A DNA stretch of 64,000 nt from Shimia aestuarii (GTDB lineage: Bacteria > Pseudomonadota > Alphaproteobacteria > Rhodobacterales > Rhodobacteraceae), in the NCBI RefSeq assembly GCF_900114635.1, contig NZ_FOTQ01000001.1, positions 1 through 64,000 on the forward strand. Direction: 5' to 3'. The notes beneath the pieces are model-generated. The model was not told the origin of the DNA, did no database searches, and worked only from the letters and a program-made list of their open reading frames with translations. Each line of letters opens with the position of its first letter. Within the stretch, counting starts at the first letter, position 1. Of this stretch, positions 26,274 to 35,454 are shown piece by piece. The position numbers and the translations under genes are program-made.

Positions 26274-27307
26274 CCGCCCTGCGCGACGCCTTCCTGTTTC
26301 AGGCCGACGCCTGCGAAGGGCTCGACAGCCCCTTCATGGGCCGCTTGCTGCGCCTGCTTGCGGACCGCTGGCCGACCGATACGGCGCTGGCGCAGAAATG
26401 TGCCGCCTGGCAGGGCGATATCGGCCCCATGGCCGCCTCGTTGCCACTGCGCATCGCCGGAGGTCTTCATGCGTTGGTCCTGCAGGGCATGGACCCGGCC
26501 CTTGCCGCCGCCTACCCACCCAACAGCGTGCCGGACGCGGATCTCTGGCAGGCGGTGCAGGGCGCACTTCACACCCACGACGCCTTTCTCACCGAATGGA
26601 TCGACCACGCGCCGCAAACCAACGAGGTGCGCCGCGCCGCCGTTCTGATCGGCGCCGCCCACCTGCTGAGCGAACGCCATGGCCTGCCCATCCGCCTGAC
26701 AGAACTGGGGGCGTCGGCGGGGTTGAACCTGATGTTCGACCAGTTCCACATGGCGCTGGACGGGGCGGACTATGGCCCGCAAAGCCCGGTGCAACTGGCC
26801 CCCGACTGGCGCGGGTCCCTACCGCCCGAGACGCCACTCAACATCACCGAGAGGCGCGGCGTCGACCTCAACCCGCTCAATGCACAAGACCCCGCCGATC
26901 AGCTGCGCCTGCTGGCCTATCTCTGGCCCGATCAATCCGAACGTCTTGCCCGCACCCGCGCCGCCATCGCACTTCAGAACGCCCCGCTGGAACAGGGTGA
27001 TGCGATCGACTGGCTCGAAAGCCGCCTTGCGCCTGTGCCCGGCACGCTGCACCTGATCTATCACACCGTTGCATGGCAGTATTTTCCCGCCCACGCACAG
27101 GAACGCGGCGAAGAAATCATCGTTGGCGCAGGCCATGCCGCCCTGCCCGACGCCCCGCTGGCGTGGCTCTCTCTTGAAGCCGACGACAAGACCCCCGGCG
27201 CCGCCATCCGCCTGCGCCTCTGGCCCGGAAACCACGACATCGCCCTCGGGCGCGCCGATTTTCACGGTCGCTGGGTCGACTGGCAGGCGCCAACCCACCT
27301 GCCCTGA
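26270..27307 (+). CDS. DUF2332 family protein
   Basis: A 345-residue protein matching the DUF2332 family. Typical stretches are FLFQADACEGLDSPFMGRLL at the start, LTELGASAGLNLMFDQF in the middle (Gly-rich, reminiscent of a SAM-binding loop) and LIYHTVAWQYFP later. No activity is established for the family. Its ATG overlaps the pth stop (ATGA), so it is translationally coupled to pth, an arrangement worth noting for an uncharacterised gene. Confidence 0.85.
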   Translation: MTALRDAFLFQADACEGLDSPFMGRLLRLLADRWPTDTALAQKCAAWQGDIGPMAASLPLRIAGGLHALVLQGMDPALAAAYPPNSVPDADLWQAVQGALHTHDAFLTEWIDHAPQTNEVRRAAVLIGAAHLLSERHGLPIRLTELGASAGLNLMFDQFHMALDGADYGPQSPVQLAPDWRGSLPPETPLNITERRGVDLNPLNAQDPADQLRLLAYLWPDQSERLARTRAAIALQNAPLEQGDAIDWLESRLAPVPGTLHLIYHTVAWQYFPAHAQERGEEIIVGAGHAALPDAPLAWLSLEADDKTPGAAIRLRLWPGNHDIALGRADFHGRWVDWQAPTHLP

Positions 27308-27375
27308 CGTCGCCCTTGCCCCAGCGGCAACGCTCTGTTCAACTCTCTCCCGGACCAGAAGGGAGAGAGGAACCC

Positions 27376-28542
27376 ATGCGCACATTCGGAAAATGGCTTG
27401 GCCGCATCCTGTTGATGTTCGTCCTCGCGGCGGTGGTCGTCTATGTCTGGAAACGCGAGGAAATCCACCGCCTTCTGGCCGTGAACTCGTTGTTTTCAGA
27501 AGAGAAAATCGTCTGGAATTTCTCGAACATGGACCAGTTGTTCCTCACCCGTCCCGTGTCGCGCGGCGACACCCCCGTCTCGGATTTGCCCAGGGGCTCG
27601 GACATGACCCTGCCTTCCGGCATCGACGATTGGCTGACCGCGCGCTCCGTGACCTCTCTGGTGGTGCTCAAGGACGGCCGGATCGTGCATGAAAGTTATT
27701 ACAAGGACACCGCGCCCGACGATCTGCGCATCTCGTGGTCGGTGGCCAAATCCTATCTCTCCGCCCTCTTCGGCATCGTTTTGGCCGAAGGTCAGATCGA
27801 CAGCCTTGATGACCCGGTCACGAAATACGCCCCCAAGCTGACGGGGACCGCCTATGACGGCGCCACCATCCGCAACGTGTTGCAGATGTCCTCGGGCGTG
27901 ACCTTTGACGAGGATTATCTCGACTTCAATTCCGACATCAACCGCATGGGCCGCGTGCTTGCCCTTGGAGGCACGATGGACGATTTCGCCGCCAGCCTTT
28001 CGGAAACCTTCACCGCACCGGGCAGCCAGTGGCAATACGTGTCCATCGACACCCATGTCCTTGGCATGGTGATCCGTGGCGCCACCGGGCGCGACGTGGC
28101 CTCGCTCCTGTCCGAGAAAATCATCGCCCCGCTTGGCTATGAAGAAAGCCCCTACTACGTCACCGACGGCGTTGGCGTGGCCTTTGTTCTGGGCGGGCTG
28201 AACATCCGCACCCGCGACTATGCCCGCTTTGGCCAGATGTTCCTGCAGAACGGTATGTATGACGGCGTTCAGATCGTGCCCGCCGAATGGGCCGCCGAAA
28301 GCACGACCCCAAGCGCCAACACGGCACCGGGCGAACTGCAGTATGGCTATCAATGGTGGATGCCCAAAGACGCCCAACCCGAAGAGTTCTTCGGCATCGG
28401 TGTTTATGGTCAATACATCTACGTTGACCGTCCAAGCGGCGTGGTGATCGCAATGAACTCGGCTGATCGCCAGTTCAAGGAAAGCGGTGTAACCGACAGC
28501 AACATCGCCATGTTCCGCGAGATCGTTGCGGCGCTAAACTAA
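27376..28542 (+). CDS. Membrane-anchored serine hydrolase, class C beta-lactamase family
   Basis: A 388-residue protein with one N-terminal membrane helix (about residues 7-24) and a beta-lactamase/DD-peptidase fold facing the periplasm. SVAK at residues 122-125 is the SxxK nucleophile and base, and QWQYVSIDTH near 220 carries the Tyr of the YxN-type motif. The C-terminal part, GYQWWMPKDA and FFGIGVYGQYIYVD, resembles 6-aminohexanoate-dimer hydrolase and EstB-like esterases more than drug-inactivating lactamases. GAGAGAGG lies before the ATG at 27376. Confidence 0.88.
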   Translation: MRTFGKWLGRILLMFVLAAVVVYVWKREEIHRLLAVNSLFSEEKIVWNFSNMDQLFLTRPVSRGDTPVSDLPRGSDMTLPSGIDDWLTARSVTSLVVLKDGRIVHESYYKDTAPDDLRISWSVAKSYLSALFGIVLAEGQIDSLDDPVTKYAPKLTGTAYDGATIRNVLQMSSGVTFDEDYLDFNSDINRMGRVLALGGTMDDFAASLSETFTAPGSQWQYVSIDTHVLGMVIRGATGRDVASLLSEKIIAPLGYEESPYYVTDGVGVAFVLGGLNIRTRDYARFGQMFLQNGMYDGVQIVPAEWAAESTTPSANTAPGELQYGYQWWMPKDAQPEEFFGIGVYGQYIYVDRPSGVVIAMNSADRQFKESGVTDSNIAMFREIVAALN

Positions 28543-28572
28543 AGCCCGGAATCACGGCGCGCATAGCGCGCC

Positions 28573-28615
28573 GCCGGGCAGCGCCCGACCGTCCCATGGT
28601 CGGGCGCTGCCCGGC
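28573..28615. terminator. Strong hairpin between convergent genes, likely bidirectional terminator
   Basis: An 18-base arm starting GCCGGGCAGCGCCC (28573-28590), a seven-base loop and a perfect complementary arm (28598-28615) lie in the 84-base gap between two convergent genes. There is no T-tract. Part of the same sequence, GCCGGGCAGCGCCCG, recurs near 19683, so it may be a dispersed palindromic unit. Confidence 0.7.
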
Positions 28616-28626
28616 AAACGGGCGTA

Positions 28627-29994
28627 CTAGAACACCCGCGCGCCCTGCCGTTCCAGCTCTTTCTGGATATCCCCGATATCCACCTGATCCAGGTCGCGCC
28701 CCTGCTGTTTCACTGACAGTGCCGCCGCCACACCTGCGCCCTGCCCGATCACCGCACAACACGCCATGTTGCGGGTCGCTGCATGGGCAATGCGCTCGGC
28801 CCCTGTCGCCCGCCCCGACACCAACAGGTTCTTGATCTTCTTGGGCAACAGGTTGCGATAGGGGATCTGGAAATACCGCCCCGTCGTCGGCAGGATCAGC
28901 ACGCCATAGCCATCAATGAACTCGGGGAATATGCCAATCGAATCCTCGAACCGCCCCTGCTCGCGCACATCCCCCTCGCGCATCTCGTAAACCGTATCCA
29001 CCTTGCGCGTATCCCGCACGCCAAGGCTCATCCCGAAGTTACGCAGCCGGGCGCCCTCGCATCCCGGCGTGAACCGCTTGAGCGCCTCGATCGCCAGCAT
29101 CGCCTGCCGGCGCCCCTCGATTTCGCCCTGCGTGAGGCTGTCCGGGTCGGTTCCGTCCACCCCGTCCAGATGCACGAGGTTCATATAGGTCAGCTCGCCT
29201 GTGTCATGCATCGCCCCCCACGTCCCGGCAATCGTATTGAGATGCGCCGGAATGATGCCGGCCTTGATCGCCTGCGCAAAGGGCTTGCCAAGGAAGGGCG
29301 AAAACATCTCGTCCTCCTTGCCCGAGGTCTCGATATTCCACTCCCCGCCGCCGCCCCAATCCGCATAGGTCTGGGGATCGGCCTTGATACCTTCCATAAA
29401 CCGGGTCTTGTCCACCCCGGCGAGATGGAACATCACCGACGCCGCCATCATCTCTTCCCGCGGCGTCATCCGCGTCGGCGCACCGGCGCGATGCGCCACA
29501 TCCGCGTCGCCCGTCGCGTCAATCACCCGCTTGGCCAAAATCGCCTCGCGCCCGGCCTTGGATTCGGTGATGATGCCGACAATGGCATCGCCTTCCATGA
29601 TCGGCGCCACGAACTGACGGTGCAGCATCGGGTGAATGCCCGCCTCCTCGACCATGCGATCCGCGACCAGCTTGAACCCCTCGCTGTCGATCTCATAGCT
29701 CAGCGACTGGCTCTCTGGCACCGCCGCGCCCGCGTCCTTCGCGGCGTCCTCGAACTCCTTGGGAATGCCCATGCTCTCCACGGTCTGTTCGTGGCGATAC
29801 CAATGCATCCCCTCCACGCCGACCACGGTGATATTGCCCCCGAAACAGCCGAACCGCTCGACCAACGTCACCTCGACCCCGGCCCGTGCCGCCGCCAGCG
29901 CCGCCGAAAGCCCCCCCGGCCCCGAGCCAACGACCAGCACGTCTGTTTCGTGGATGACATCAATCTGGCGGGCGGGTTCGGTGATCTGTTTCAT
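28627..29994 (-). CDS. FAD-dependent oxidoreductase (FAD_oxidored family)
   Basis: A 455-residue flavoprotein. VLVVGSGPGGLSAALAAARAG (about residues 19-39) binds the ADP part of FAD and VIDATGDADVAHRAGAP is the family hallmark. NLLVSGRATGAERIAHAATRN and AVIGQGAGVAAAL form the C-terminal FAD contact. CFGG near residue 50 resembles the loop in succinate dehydrogenase/thiazole-synthase-like relatives. The substrate is unknown. It is a single gene on the minus strand. Confidence 0.9.
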   Translation of the reverse strand: MKQITEPARQIDVIHETDVLVVGSGPGGLSAALAAARAGVEVTLVERFGCFGGNITVVGVEGMHWYRHEQTVESMGIPKEFEDAAKDAGAAVPESQSLSYEIDSEGFKLVADRMVEEAGIHPMLHRQFVAPIMEGDAIVGIITESKAGREAILAKRVIDATGDADVAHRAGAPTRMTPREEMMAASVMFHLAGVDKTRFMEGIKADPQTYADWGGGGEWNIETSGKEDEMFSPFLGKPFAQAIKAGIIPAHLNTIAGTWGAMHDTGELTYMNLVHLDGVDGTDPDSLTQGEIEGRRQAMLAIEALKRFTPGCEGARLRNFGMSLGVRDTRKVDTVYEMREGDVREQGRFEDSIGIFPEFIDGYGVLILPTTGRYFQIPYRNLLPKKIKNLLVSGRATGAERIAHAATRNMACCAVIGQGAGVAAALSVKQQGRDLDQVDIGDIQKELERQGARVF

Positions 29995-30101
29995 GACGCC
30001 CAGCCTTTGACAAAGCCCTGCCTTGCGTCAATCCAAAAGTGAAATGGCCATACAGGATTTGTCCCTTTGCGCCGCATACCCGCGCATGCAACAATACCCC
30101 C

Positions 30102-30476
30102 ATGATCGAGAAAGACCCCAGCCTCAACGTGCTTGGCACCGCCCTTGCCCCCTGTTCCACCGAACCCCTGACCGGGTTCTTCCGCGACGGGCATTGCAAT
30201 ACCTGCGCCGAGGATCAGGGCAGCCATACGGTCTGCGCCATCATGACGGCCGAGTTTCTCGCCTTTTCCAAGTATGTCGGCAACGATCTCTCGACCCCGC
30301 GCCCCGAGTTCGGCTTTGCCGGACTCAAGCCGGGCGATCACTGGTGCCTCTGCGCCGGGCGTTTCCTGCAGGCCCATGACGAAGGCTGCGCCCCGCGGGT
30401 TAATCTTGCCGCCACGCACCAACGCGCGCTCGACATCGTGCCGCTGGATATCCTGGCCATTTATGGCGCACATTAA
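30102..30476 (+). CDS. DUF2237 family protein
   Basis: About 124 residues. NVLGTALAPCSTEPLTGFFRDG, CNTCAEDQGSHTVCA, GDHWCLCAGRFLQA and AATHQRALDIVPL match the conserved core of DUF2237, a small Cys-rich family of unknown function. The motif order is complete. I chose the ATG at 30102 for family length. The last four bases overlap the end of the convergent LuxR-type gene. Confidence 0.88.
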   Translation: MIEKDPSLNVLGTALAPCSTEPLTGFFRDGHCNTCAEDQGSHTVCAIMTAEFLAFSKYVGNDLSTPRPEFGFAGLKPGDHWCLCAGRFLQAHDEGCAPRVNLAATHQRALDIVPLDILAIYGAH

Positions 30477-30997
30477 CGCGGCGGTGTGCCGGTGAACTCC
30501 TTGTCGCTGTCCAGAAGATCGTCAAGGAAGACACTCATCAGCTGCGCGCGCCCGGTGACGCCTGCCTTGCGATAGATCGCGTTGCACTGCGCCTTGACGG
30601 TGCCCTCGGACGTGTTGCGCAGATCGGCAATGTCCTGAATGCTCAGCCCCTTGACCGAAAACAGCGCAACCTCATGCTCTGCCGGGGTCAGCCCCCAGTC
30701 CGCAAACCGCTTGTCCATGTGATCAACGAAGGCCATGCGCACATTGCGCAGGCTCTGTTCGGCCTCGTGCTTGTCCGCAAGGGTTCGCCGGAACGCCACC
30801 CATCCAAGCACCACCCCGAGAAACAAGCCCACCGCGGCACCGATTTCCAGAAACTCGCGGCTCTGCCAGCTGATCGGGGACATGCGCACACCGATCACGG
30901 TCAACAGGATGTCGGACACGAAAAAGATCGCGCAGCCCCCCTGGACCACGATCAACAGGATCAGCCAAAGGCGCGACCGGCGCACGCGCATCAGCAC
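30473..30997 (-). CDS. Membrane-anchored LuxR-type HTH regulator
   Basis: A 174-residue protein with two predicted membrane helices (about residues 9-33 and 51-68), a short linker and a C-terminal LuxR/GerE helix-turn-helix at about 100-160 (LTPAEHEVALFSVKGLSIQD, then TVKAQCNAIYRKAGV). It has no receiver or autoinducer domain, so it probably senses at the membrane. The start is the GTG at 30997 or the ATG at 30991. It lies 39 bases downstream of the Gly/Asn-rich protein gene and may be co-transcribed with it. Confidence 0.85.
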   Translation of the reverse strand: MLMRVRRSRLWLILLIVVQGGCAIFFVSDILLTVIGVRMSPISWQSREFLEIGAAVGLFLGVVLGWVAFRRTLADKHEAEQSLRNVRMAFVDHMDKRFADWGLTPAEHEVALFSVKGLSIQDIADLRNTSEGTVKAQCNAIYRKAGVTGRAQLMSVFLDDLLDSDKEFTGTPPR

Positions 30998-31036
30998 GCT
31001 ATGGCCTCATGGGACGTCAGGATGTCCTGCGAAGCC

Positions 31037-31567
31037 TCACGAGCCACCCCGCCCGTTGCCATTCCCGTTGCCGTTCCCACCGGCATTTCCATTCCCGTTC
31101 CCACCAGCATTCCCATTCCCGCTGCTGTCGGCATTGCCAGTCCCGTTGCCCACACCGTTGCCCGAGTTCCCGTTGCCCGAGTTTCCGTTGCCAGAAGTTT
31201 CCTTCCCGGAAGTGTCTTTGTCGGAATTTCCACGGCCCTGACCCGATGTTTCCTTGTCCCCGGCTTGTGCCACGTCCGCCTGTTCTTTCTTTGCTCCCAG
31301 TATGGGATCGGACGCCAGTCCAAAACCGCCCTTCTGGAAATCGCGCAAGATTTCGCCGGTCCGCGGGTTCACCACGATTTCGCGACTGCGCGTTTCCGTG
31401 CGCGCAACGATGCGCTCACGTCCAAGAAAGGTGCGCGACACGTCGAACTCGGAATACCCGAGCGCGCGCAACTGGCGCACGATCGCCTCTGCAACCGCCT
31501 CCGCGCTCGCCACTTGTGCCGCAAGGGTCGGTACCAGGACGCATGCTATGATTTTGAGATGTTTCAT
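31037..31567 (-). CDS. Secreted protein with PepSY-like domain and Gly/Asn/Ser repeat tail
   Basis: About 176 residues. A signal peptide (VASA, about residues 1-22) is followed by a PepSY-like segment (AIVRQLRALGYSEFDVSRT, then IVVNPRTGEILRDF). From about residue 99 to the end is a low-complexity tail built of SGNGN and GGNGN units. The same bias shows in the DNA as CATTCCCGTTGCC-like repeats across 31040-31200, which could expand or shrink by slippage. It is co-directional with the membrane LuxR gene. The ATG at 31567 suits the signal peptide; the frame opens at 31609. Confidence 0.7.
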   Translation of the reverse strand: MKHLKIIACVLVPTLAAQVASAEAVAEAIVRQLRALGYSEFDVSRTFLGRERIVARTETRSREIVVNPRTGEILRDFQKGGFGLASDPILGAKKEQADVAQAGDKETSGQGRGNSDKDTSGKETSGNGNSGNGNSGNGVGNGTGNADSSGNGNAGGNGNGNAGGNGNGNGNGRGGS

Positions 31568-31800
31568 GACCAAACCATGTTTTCCGGCCGCCGTGCTCTG
31601 GGGAAGCAACGGCGACCGGCAAGATGAAGGCGTAGGTTACGCTCGAGGGACAGATTTGTCACGCAACACACCGCCAATCATCGCACCTCATGAAATCGCC
31701 CGTGGATGCGTGGGAATACACGCACCACCTCCATGAGGCCAAGTTCGCCTGATCCGGGAATGGGATGCACTGGTCCAGGCGTCTGAGTCGAAACCACATT

Positions 31801-32031
31801 TCACTCACCTACCGGGCGGGGCGCCGCCCGGGTCTCACTTGCCCATCCGCCCCATATGCTGCCAAGCAGGACGGTCGGGCTTTCCGCGACCAATAACGGA
31901 TCCGAACTTGCCTTGGGATAGCGCCCCAAGGCGGCATCGACCATGTTATCCAGAACGCCTTCCTCCTCGGCCAGAACGACAAGCACGAAGCCAAGGGTAA
32001 CAGATAGAAATGCCCTCAGTTTTCGCCCCAT
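31801..32031 (-). CDS. Small hypothetical protein with N-terminal hydrophobic segment
   Basis: A 76-residue frame with a GGAAAG stretch before the ATG and one hydrophobic helix (FLSVTLGFVLVVLA, about residues 8-21) that could be a membrane anchor. The rest is unremarkable. It is the only plausible gene in the roughly 720-base gap between the repeat-tail protein and trpB. No family recognised. Confidence 0.3.
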   Translation of the reverse strand: MGRKLRAFLSVTLGFVLVVLAEEEGVLDNMVDAALGRYPKASSDPLLVAESPTVLLGSIWGGWASETRAAPRPVGE

Positions 32032-32226
32032 CTTTCCGGTGCCCCCGTGGTTGTTCGAGATATCAAATTCAATACATGGCCCGTGCCATTCGGTACCCCC
32101 AGCAAAGCCCGCGCCGGCGGGCGCCGTCCATAGGTCTGGGGTTTACCATCCCCTGCATTTTTCAAAGGATTACAGCCATAAACCTGGGTTTATGGCCTCC
32201 CCGAAGCCCGGGGCGCGAACAGACAC
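32032..32226. other. Intergenic region with short inverted repeat
   Basis: No gene seen. GCCATAAACC (32175-32184) and its exact reverse complement (32187-32196) form an inverted repeat with a two-base centre. The trpB terminator follows at 32227. Confidence 0.4.
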
Positions 32227-32260
32227 AAAAAAAAGAGGCGCCTCTTGTCGAAGACGCCCC
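32227..32260 (-). terminator. Probable terminator of the trpFB transcript
   Basis: Read on the minus strand, a GGCGTCTT / AAGAGGCGCC hairpin with a four-base loop is followed by a run of eight Ts. The stem is slightly imperfect. It begins about 33 bases after the trpB stop. Confidence 0.75.
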
Positions 32261-32292
32261 TTACATGTTTTTCGGAACAGCGTTGCGCGGGT

Positions 32293-33546
32293 TCAGTCCG
32301 CCGGACGCCCCTCGGTGTCACTCATGTCGAACCCGAGATAGCGCGCCACGGTCTGCACATCCTTGTCACCCCGGCCACACATGTTCATGACGATGATATG
32401 ATCCTTGGGCAGATCGCCGGCGATCTTCATCACATGCGCCAACGCATGACTGGGTTCCAGCGCCGGGATGATCCCTTCATGGGCACAGCAATACTGGAAC
32501 GCCTCCAGCGCCTCCTTGTCGGTCACGGACACATAGCTTGCCCGGCCGATGTCATGCAGCCAGCTATGCTCCGGCCCGATCCCCGGATAATCGAGCCCGG
32601 CCGAAATCGAATAGCCTTCAAGGATCTGCCCATCATCATCCTGCAAAAGATAGGTGCGGTTGCCATGCAGAACGCCGGGGCGCCCGCCCGTCAGCGACGC
32701 GCAATGCTCCATCTTCTCGTCCACGCCCTTGCCACCGGCTTCGACCCCGATGATGTTGACCGACTTGTCGTCAAGGAAGGGATAGAACAGTCCCATCGCG
32801 TTCGAACCGCCGCCGATCGCGGCGATCACCGTGTCGGGAAGACGGCCCTCGCCCTCCTGTTCGGCCAGCTGCCAGCGCACTTCCTTGCCGATGATCGACT
32901 GGAAATCGCGCACCATCGCCGGATAGGGGTGCGGCCCGGCCACAGTCCCGATGCAATAGAACGTGTCGCGCACATTCGTGACCCAGTCACGCAGCGCATC
33001 ATTCATCGCATCCTTGAGCGTGCCACGCCCTGATGTCACCGGGATCACTTCGGCGCCCAGAAGACGCATCCGGAACACGTTCGGCGCCTGGCGCTGAACG
33101 TCATGCGCCCCCATATAGACCACGCATTTCAACCCGAACTTGGCACAGACCGTGGCCGTGGCCACCCCGTGCTGACCCGCGCCGGTCTCGGCAATGATCC
33201 GGGTCTTGCCCATGCGCCGCGCCAGGATGATCTGGCCCAGCACGTTGTTCACCTTATGCGCGCCGGTGTGGTTCAGCTCGTCCCGCTTGAGATAAATCTT
33301 GGCGCCGCCAAGGCTTTCGGTCAGGCGCGGTGCGAAATAAAGCGGGCTCGGACGGCCAACGTAATGCTTCCAAAGATCGTCCATCTCGGCCCAGAATGTC
33401 GGGTCATCCTTGGCCTTCTCGTATTCCGCCTCCAGATCAAGGATCAGCGGCATCAGCGTCTCAGAGACAAACCGTCCCCCGAAATCGCCGAAACGGCCCT
33501 TCTCGTCAGGTCCGGTCATGAAGGAATTGAAAAGATCATTGGCCAT
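32293..33546 (-). CDS. trpB: Tryptophan synthase beta chain
   Basis: A 417-residue PLP enzyme that condenses indole with serine. [13 protein letters not shown] carries the Lys that binds [15 protein letters not shown] the catalytic-loop Glu, and [13 protein letters not shown] the phosphate-binding Gly/Ser loop. Length and motifs are complete. GAAGGA precedes the ATG. It follows trpF at a 112-base gap on the minus strand, the usual alphaproteobacterial trpFB arrangement, with trpA located separately at 18854. Confidence 0.98.
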   Translation of the reverse strand: MANDLFNSFMTGPDEKGRFGDFGGRFVSETLMPLILDLEAEYEKAKDDPTFWAEMDDLWKHYVGRPSPLYFAPRLTESLGGAKIYLKRDELNHTGAHKVNNVLGQIILARRMGKTRIIAETGAGQHGVATATVCAKFGLKCVVYMGAHDVQRQAPNVFRMRLLGAEVIPVTSGRGTLKDAMNDALRDWVTNVRDTFYCIGTVAGPHPYPAMVRDFQSIIGKEVRWQLAEQEGEGRLPDTVIAAIGGGSNAMGLFYPFLDDKSVNIIGVEAGGKGVDEKMEHCASLTGGRPGVLHGNRTYLLQDDDGQILEGYSISAGLDYPGIGPEHSWLHDIGRASYVSVTDKEALEAFQYCCAHEGIIPALEPSHALAHVMKIAGDLPKDHIIVMNMCGRGDKDVQTVARYLGFDMSDTEGRPAD

Positions 33547-33658
33547 GGGGTCGTCCTTCGCTAGCGTCGGTTTTACCTAGAACGCACGAAGCTACAGGGC
33601 AAGCGGGAAAGCGGCTGCCGCGTGCCCCGATCCACTCGGAACAAGCAACAAAACCCTG

Positions 33659-34318
33659 TTACCGCAAAACCGGCACCGCCTGCCCCTGTGCGGCCTTGAC
33701 GAAATCCCGGATCAATCCGGCATCCTTCACCCCCGGCGCGCTTTCCACGCCCGAACTGACATCCACCTGTCGCGCGCCGGTCATGCGCACCGCTTCGGCC
33801 ACGTTCGCCGCCGTCAGCCCCCCGGCCAACATCCACGGACAGGGCCAGTATTTCCGGTTCACCAACCGCCAGTCAAAGGCCAGCCCGTTGCCCCCCGGCA
33901 AATCCGCGCCCTTGGGCGGTTTGGCATCAATCAGCAACTGGTCCGCCACCGCGCCATAGGCGTCGATCTGCGCCACGTCCTCGGGCCCGGCGATCCCTAC
34001 AGCCTTCATCACCGGCAGACCGAACCGCGCCCGGATCTCGGCCACCCGCTCCGGGCTTTCACCGCCATGAAGCTGCAGCATGTCGAGCGGCACCGCATCC
34101 ACCAGCTGATCCAGAAACGCATCATCCGCATTCACGGTCAGCGCCACCTTGGCAACTCCCACCGGCACCTCGAGCGCCAAATCCCGCGCAGCCGCAACTC
34201 CGATATGGCGCGGCGATTTTTCAAAGAACACGAACCCCACATAGGCCGCCCCGGCCTCAGCCGCCGCCGCCACATGTTCAGGCTCGCGAAGCCCGCAGAT
34301 TTTCACCCGGATATCCAT
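33659..34318 (-). CDS. trpF: Phosphoribosylanthranilate isomerase
   Basis: A 219-residue TIM barrel catalysing the Amadori rearrangement in tryptophan synthesis. KICGLRE holds the catalytic Cys, [12 protein letters not shown] and LQLHGGE are conserved, and [15 protein letters not shown] near residue 130 carries the catalytic Asp region. [11 protein letters not shown] and [15 protein letters not shown] close the phosphate site. It precedes trpB. Confidence 0.96.
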   Translation of the reverse strand: MDIRVKICGLREPEHVAAAAEAGAAYVGFVFFEKSPRHIGVAAARDLALEVPVGVAKVALTVNADDAFLDQLVDAVPLDMLQLHGGESPERVAEIRARFGLPVMKAVGIAGPEDVAQIDAYGAVADQLLIDAKPPKGADLPGGNGLAFDWRLVNRKYWPCPWMLAGGLTAANVAEAVRMTGARQVDVSSGVESAPGVKDAGLIRDFVKAAQGQAVPVLR

Positions 34319-34391
34319 GGCTCTTCATCCCACACGGCAAAAAGGGGCGCAACCCGCCCCTTCATCTTGCCCAAAATACTCAAACTGCGAC

Positions 34392-34742
34392 TCAGCTCGC
34401 CTCGTCCAGCAACGCCAGAACCTCGTCCTTGTTTTCGGCCTGCTTGCCTTTCAGACGCCGCACCTCGCGCTTGGTCTGATGCAATTCCTTCTCGGCCTTG
34501 GATTTCTCCGCCCGGTGGCGATGCTCACGCATCCACTCCCAGACGAATCCGATCAGCAATCCCGCAGCAATGGCTAGAAAAATCACCACGAACAACGGCA
34601 GGCTGATCGAATGGTTGATCCCGATCAGTTCCCCAAGCGCCTGCGGCAACAGGGTCAGGGTCACGATCTCGCGATTTGCAAGCGCCACCGCGATCAGCGC
34701 GGCGCCCAGTATGCCCAGAAAGGCATAGCGAATGTAACGCAT
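34392..34742 (-). CDS. lapA: LapA-family inner membrane protein (DUF1049)
   Basis: A 116-residue protein with two membrane helices (about residues 5-22 and 46-67) and a charged cytoplasmic helix rich in Lys/Glu (about 70-110, likely coiled coil). This is the LapA layout; in E. coli LapA works with LapB in controlling lipopolysaccharide synthesis. It is three bases from the ihfB stop and in the same order (ihfB-lapA-trpF) seen in related genomes. Confidence 0.88.
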   Translation of the reverse strand: MRYIRYAFLGILGAALIAVALANREIVTLTLLPQALGELIGINHSISLPLFVVIFLAIAAGLLIGFVWEWMREHRHRAEKSKAEKELHQTKREVRRLKGKQAENKDEVLALLDEAS

Positions 34743-34745
34743 TCC

Positions 34746-35027
34746 TTACTTTCCGTTCAGTCGGTCTCTCAGCAACTTGCCCGTCTTGAAGAAGGGCACG
34801 TGTTTCTCTTCCACTTCCACCGACTCTCCCGTGCGCGGATTGCGCCCGACGCGGGCATCCCGCTGCTTCACCGAAAACGCACCAAAGCCACGCAGCTCCA
34901 CCCGATCACCCCGCGACATGGCATCGGTGATCTCCTCGAAGATCGTATTCACGATACGCTCCACGTCGCGCTGGTAGAGGTGCGGGTTTTCATCAGCAAT
35001 CTTTTGTATCAGTTCCGAACGGATCAT
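34746..35027 (-). CDS. ihfB: Integration host factor beta subunit
   Basis: A 93-residue HU/IHF-family DNA-bending protein. [14 protein letters not shown] and GRNPRTGE (the beta-arm with the intercalating Pro) are intact. IHF-beta rather than HU is indicated by the start [19 protein letters not shown]. It pairs with IHF-alpha, which is not in the window. I chose the ATG at 35027, behind GGGAG; the longer frame from 35177 adds an arginine-rich stretch with no family match. In related genomes ihfB directly follows rpsA; here about 3.4 kb separates them. Confidence 0.95.
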   Translation of the reverse strand: MIRSELIQKIADENPHLYQRDVERIVNTIFEEITDAMSRGDRVELRGFGAFSVKQRDARVGRNPRTGESVEVEEKHVPFFKTGKLLRDRLNGK

Positions 35028-35218
35028 CGGTTCATGTCTCCCTGGGTGTGCACGTCTTTGGCCGCATGCATCGCCCCGACTATAGGAAGAAACCGCGCAA
35101 ACGGAAAATGGAAACACACTCCTTGGGCGCGAAATCCTGCCGAATCCCCGAGATTCCCTGCGGAATCGGCGTCCCACTTGGCGAATTCCTCCCCCATGCC
35201 TTCAACCAGCACGCCCGC

Positions 35219-35405
35219 CGCGCCGCAGAGAAGCCATTGATTCGCAATGAAAAGCTGATCCTCTGTTCAGGACTGCAAATACCGCCCTGCAATGCCCGGC
35301 CGCGCGCTGAAACACCGCGCACACCGCGTCGGCCACATCATCGATATCCGGGTCATGCTGGATCAGTACGCCCGCGACGAACACGGACAGGCGCGCGCGC
35401 AAAAA
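35219..35405 (-). pseudogene. Degenerate copy of the SnoaL-like gene end
   Basis: Bases 35310-35405 closely match 36485-36580 inside the intact SnoaL-like gene. Both share the block CGATATCCGGGTCATGCTGG and encode QHDPDI followed by a similar helix. Bases 35219-35275 resemble 36178-36230, just past that gene's end; both encode a VLNRGS...HC...SMA-type stretch. The roughly 200 bases between the two blocks in the intact locus are missing here. No intact reading frame remains. This is a decayed duplicate that flanks the methyltransferase on its other side. Confidence 0.65.
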
Positions 35406-35454
35406 CGTGCCTGAACCGTCCCTCGAAAATCCCACGCGCGCTTCTGCCAGAGGT

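Noticed and set aside
27376-28542. Antibiotic-resistance beta-lactamase
   Set aside because: The SxxK motif is present, but the C-terminal part matches esterase/6-aminohexanoate-dimer hydrolase relatives, and the protein is membrane-anchored.
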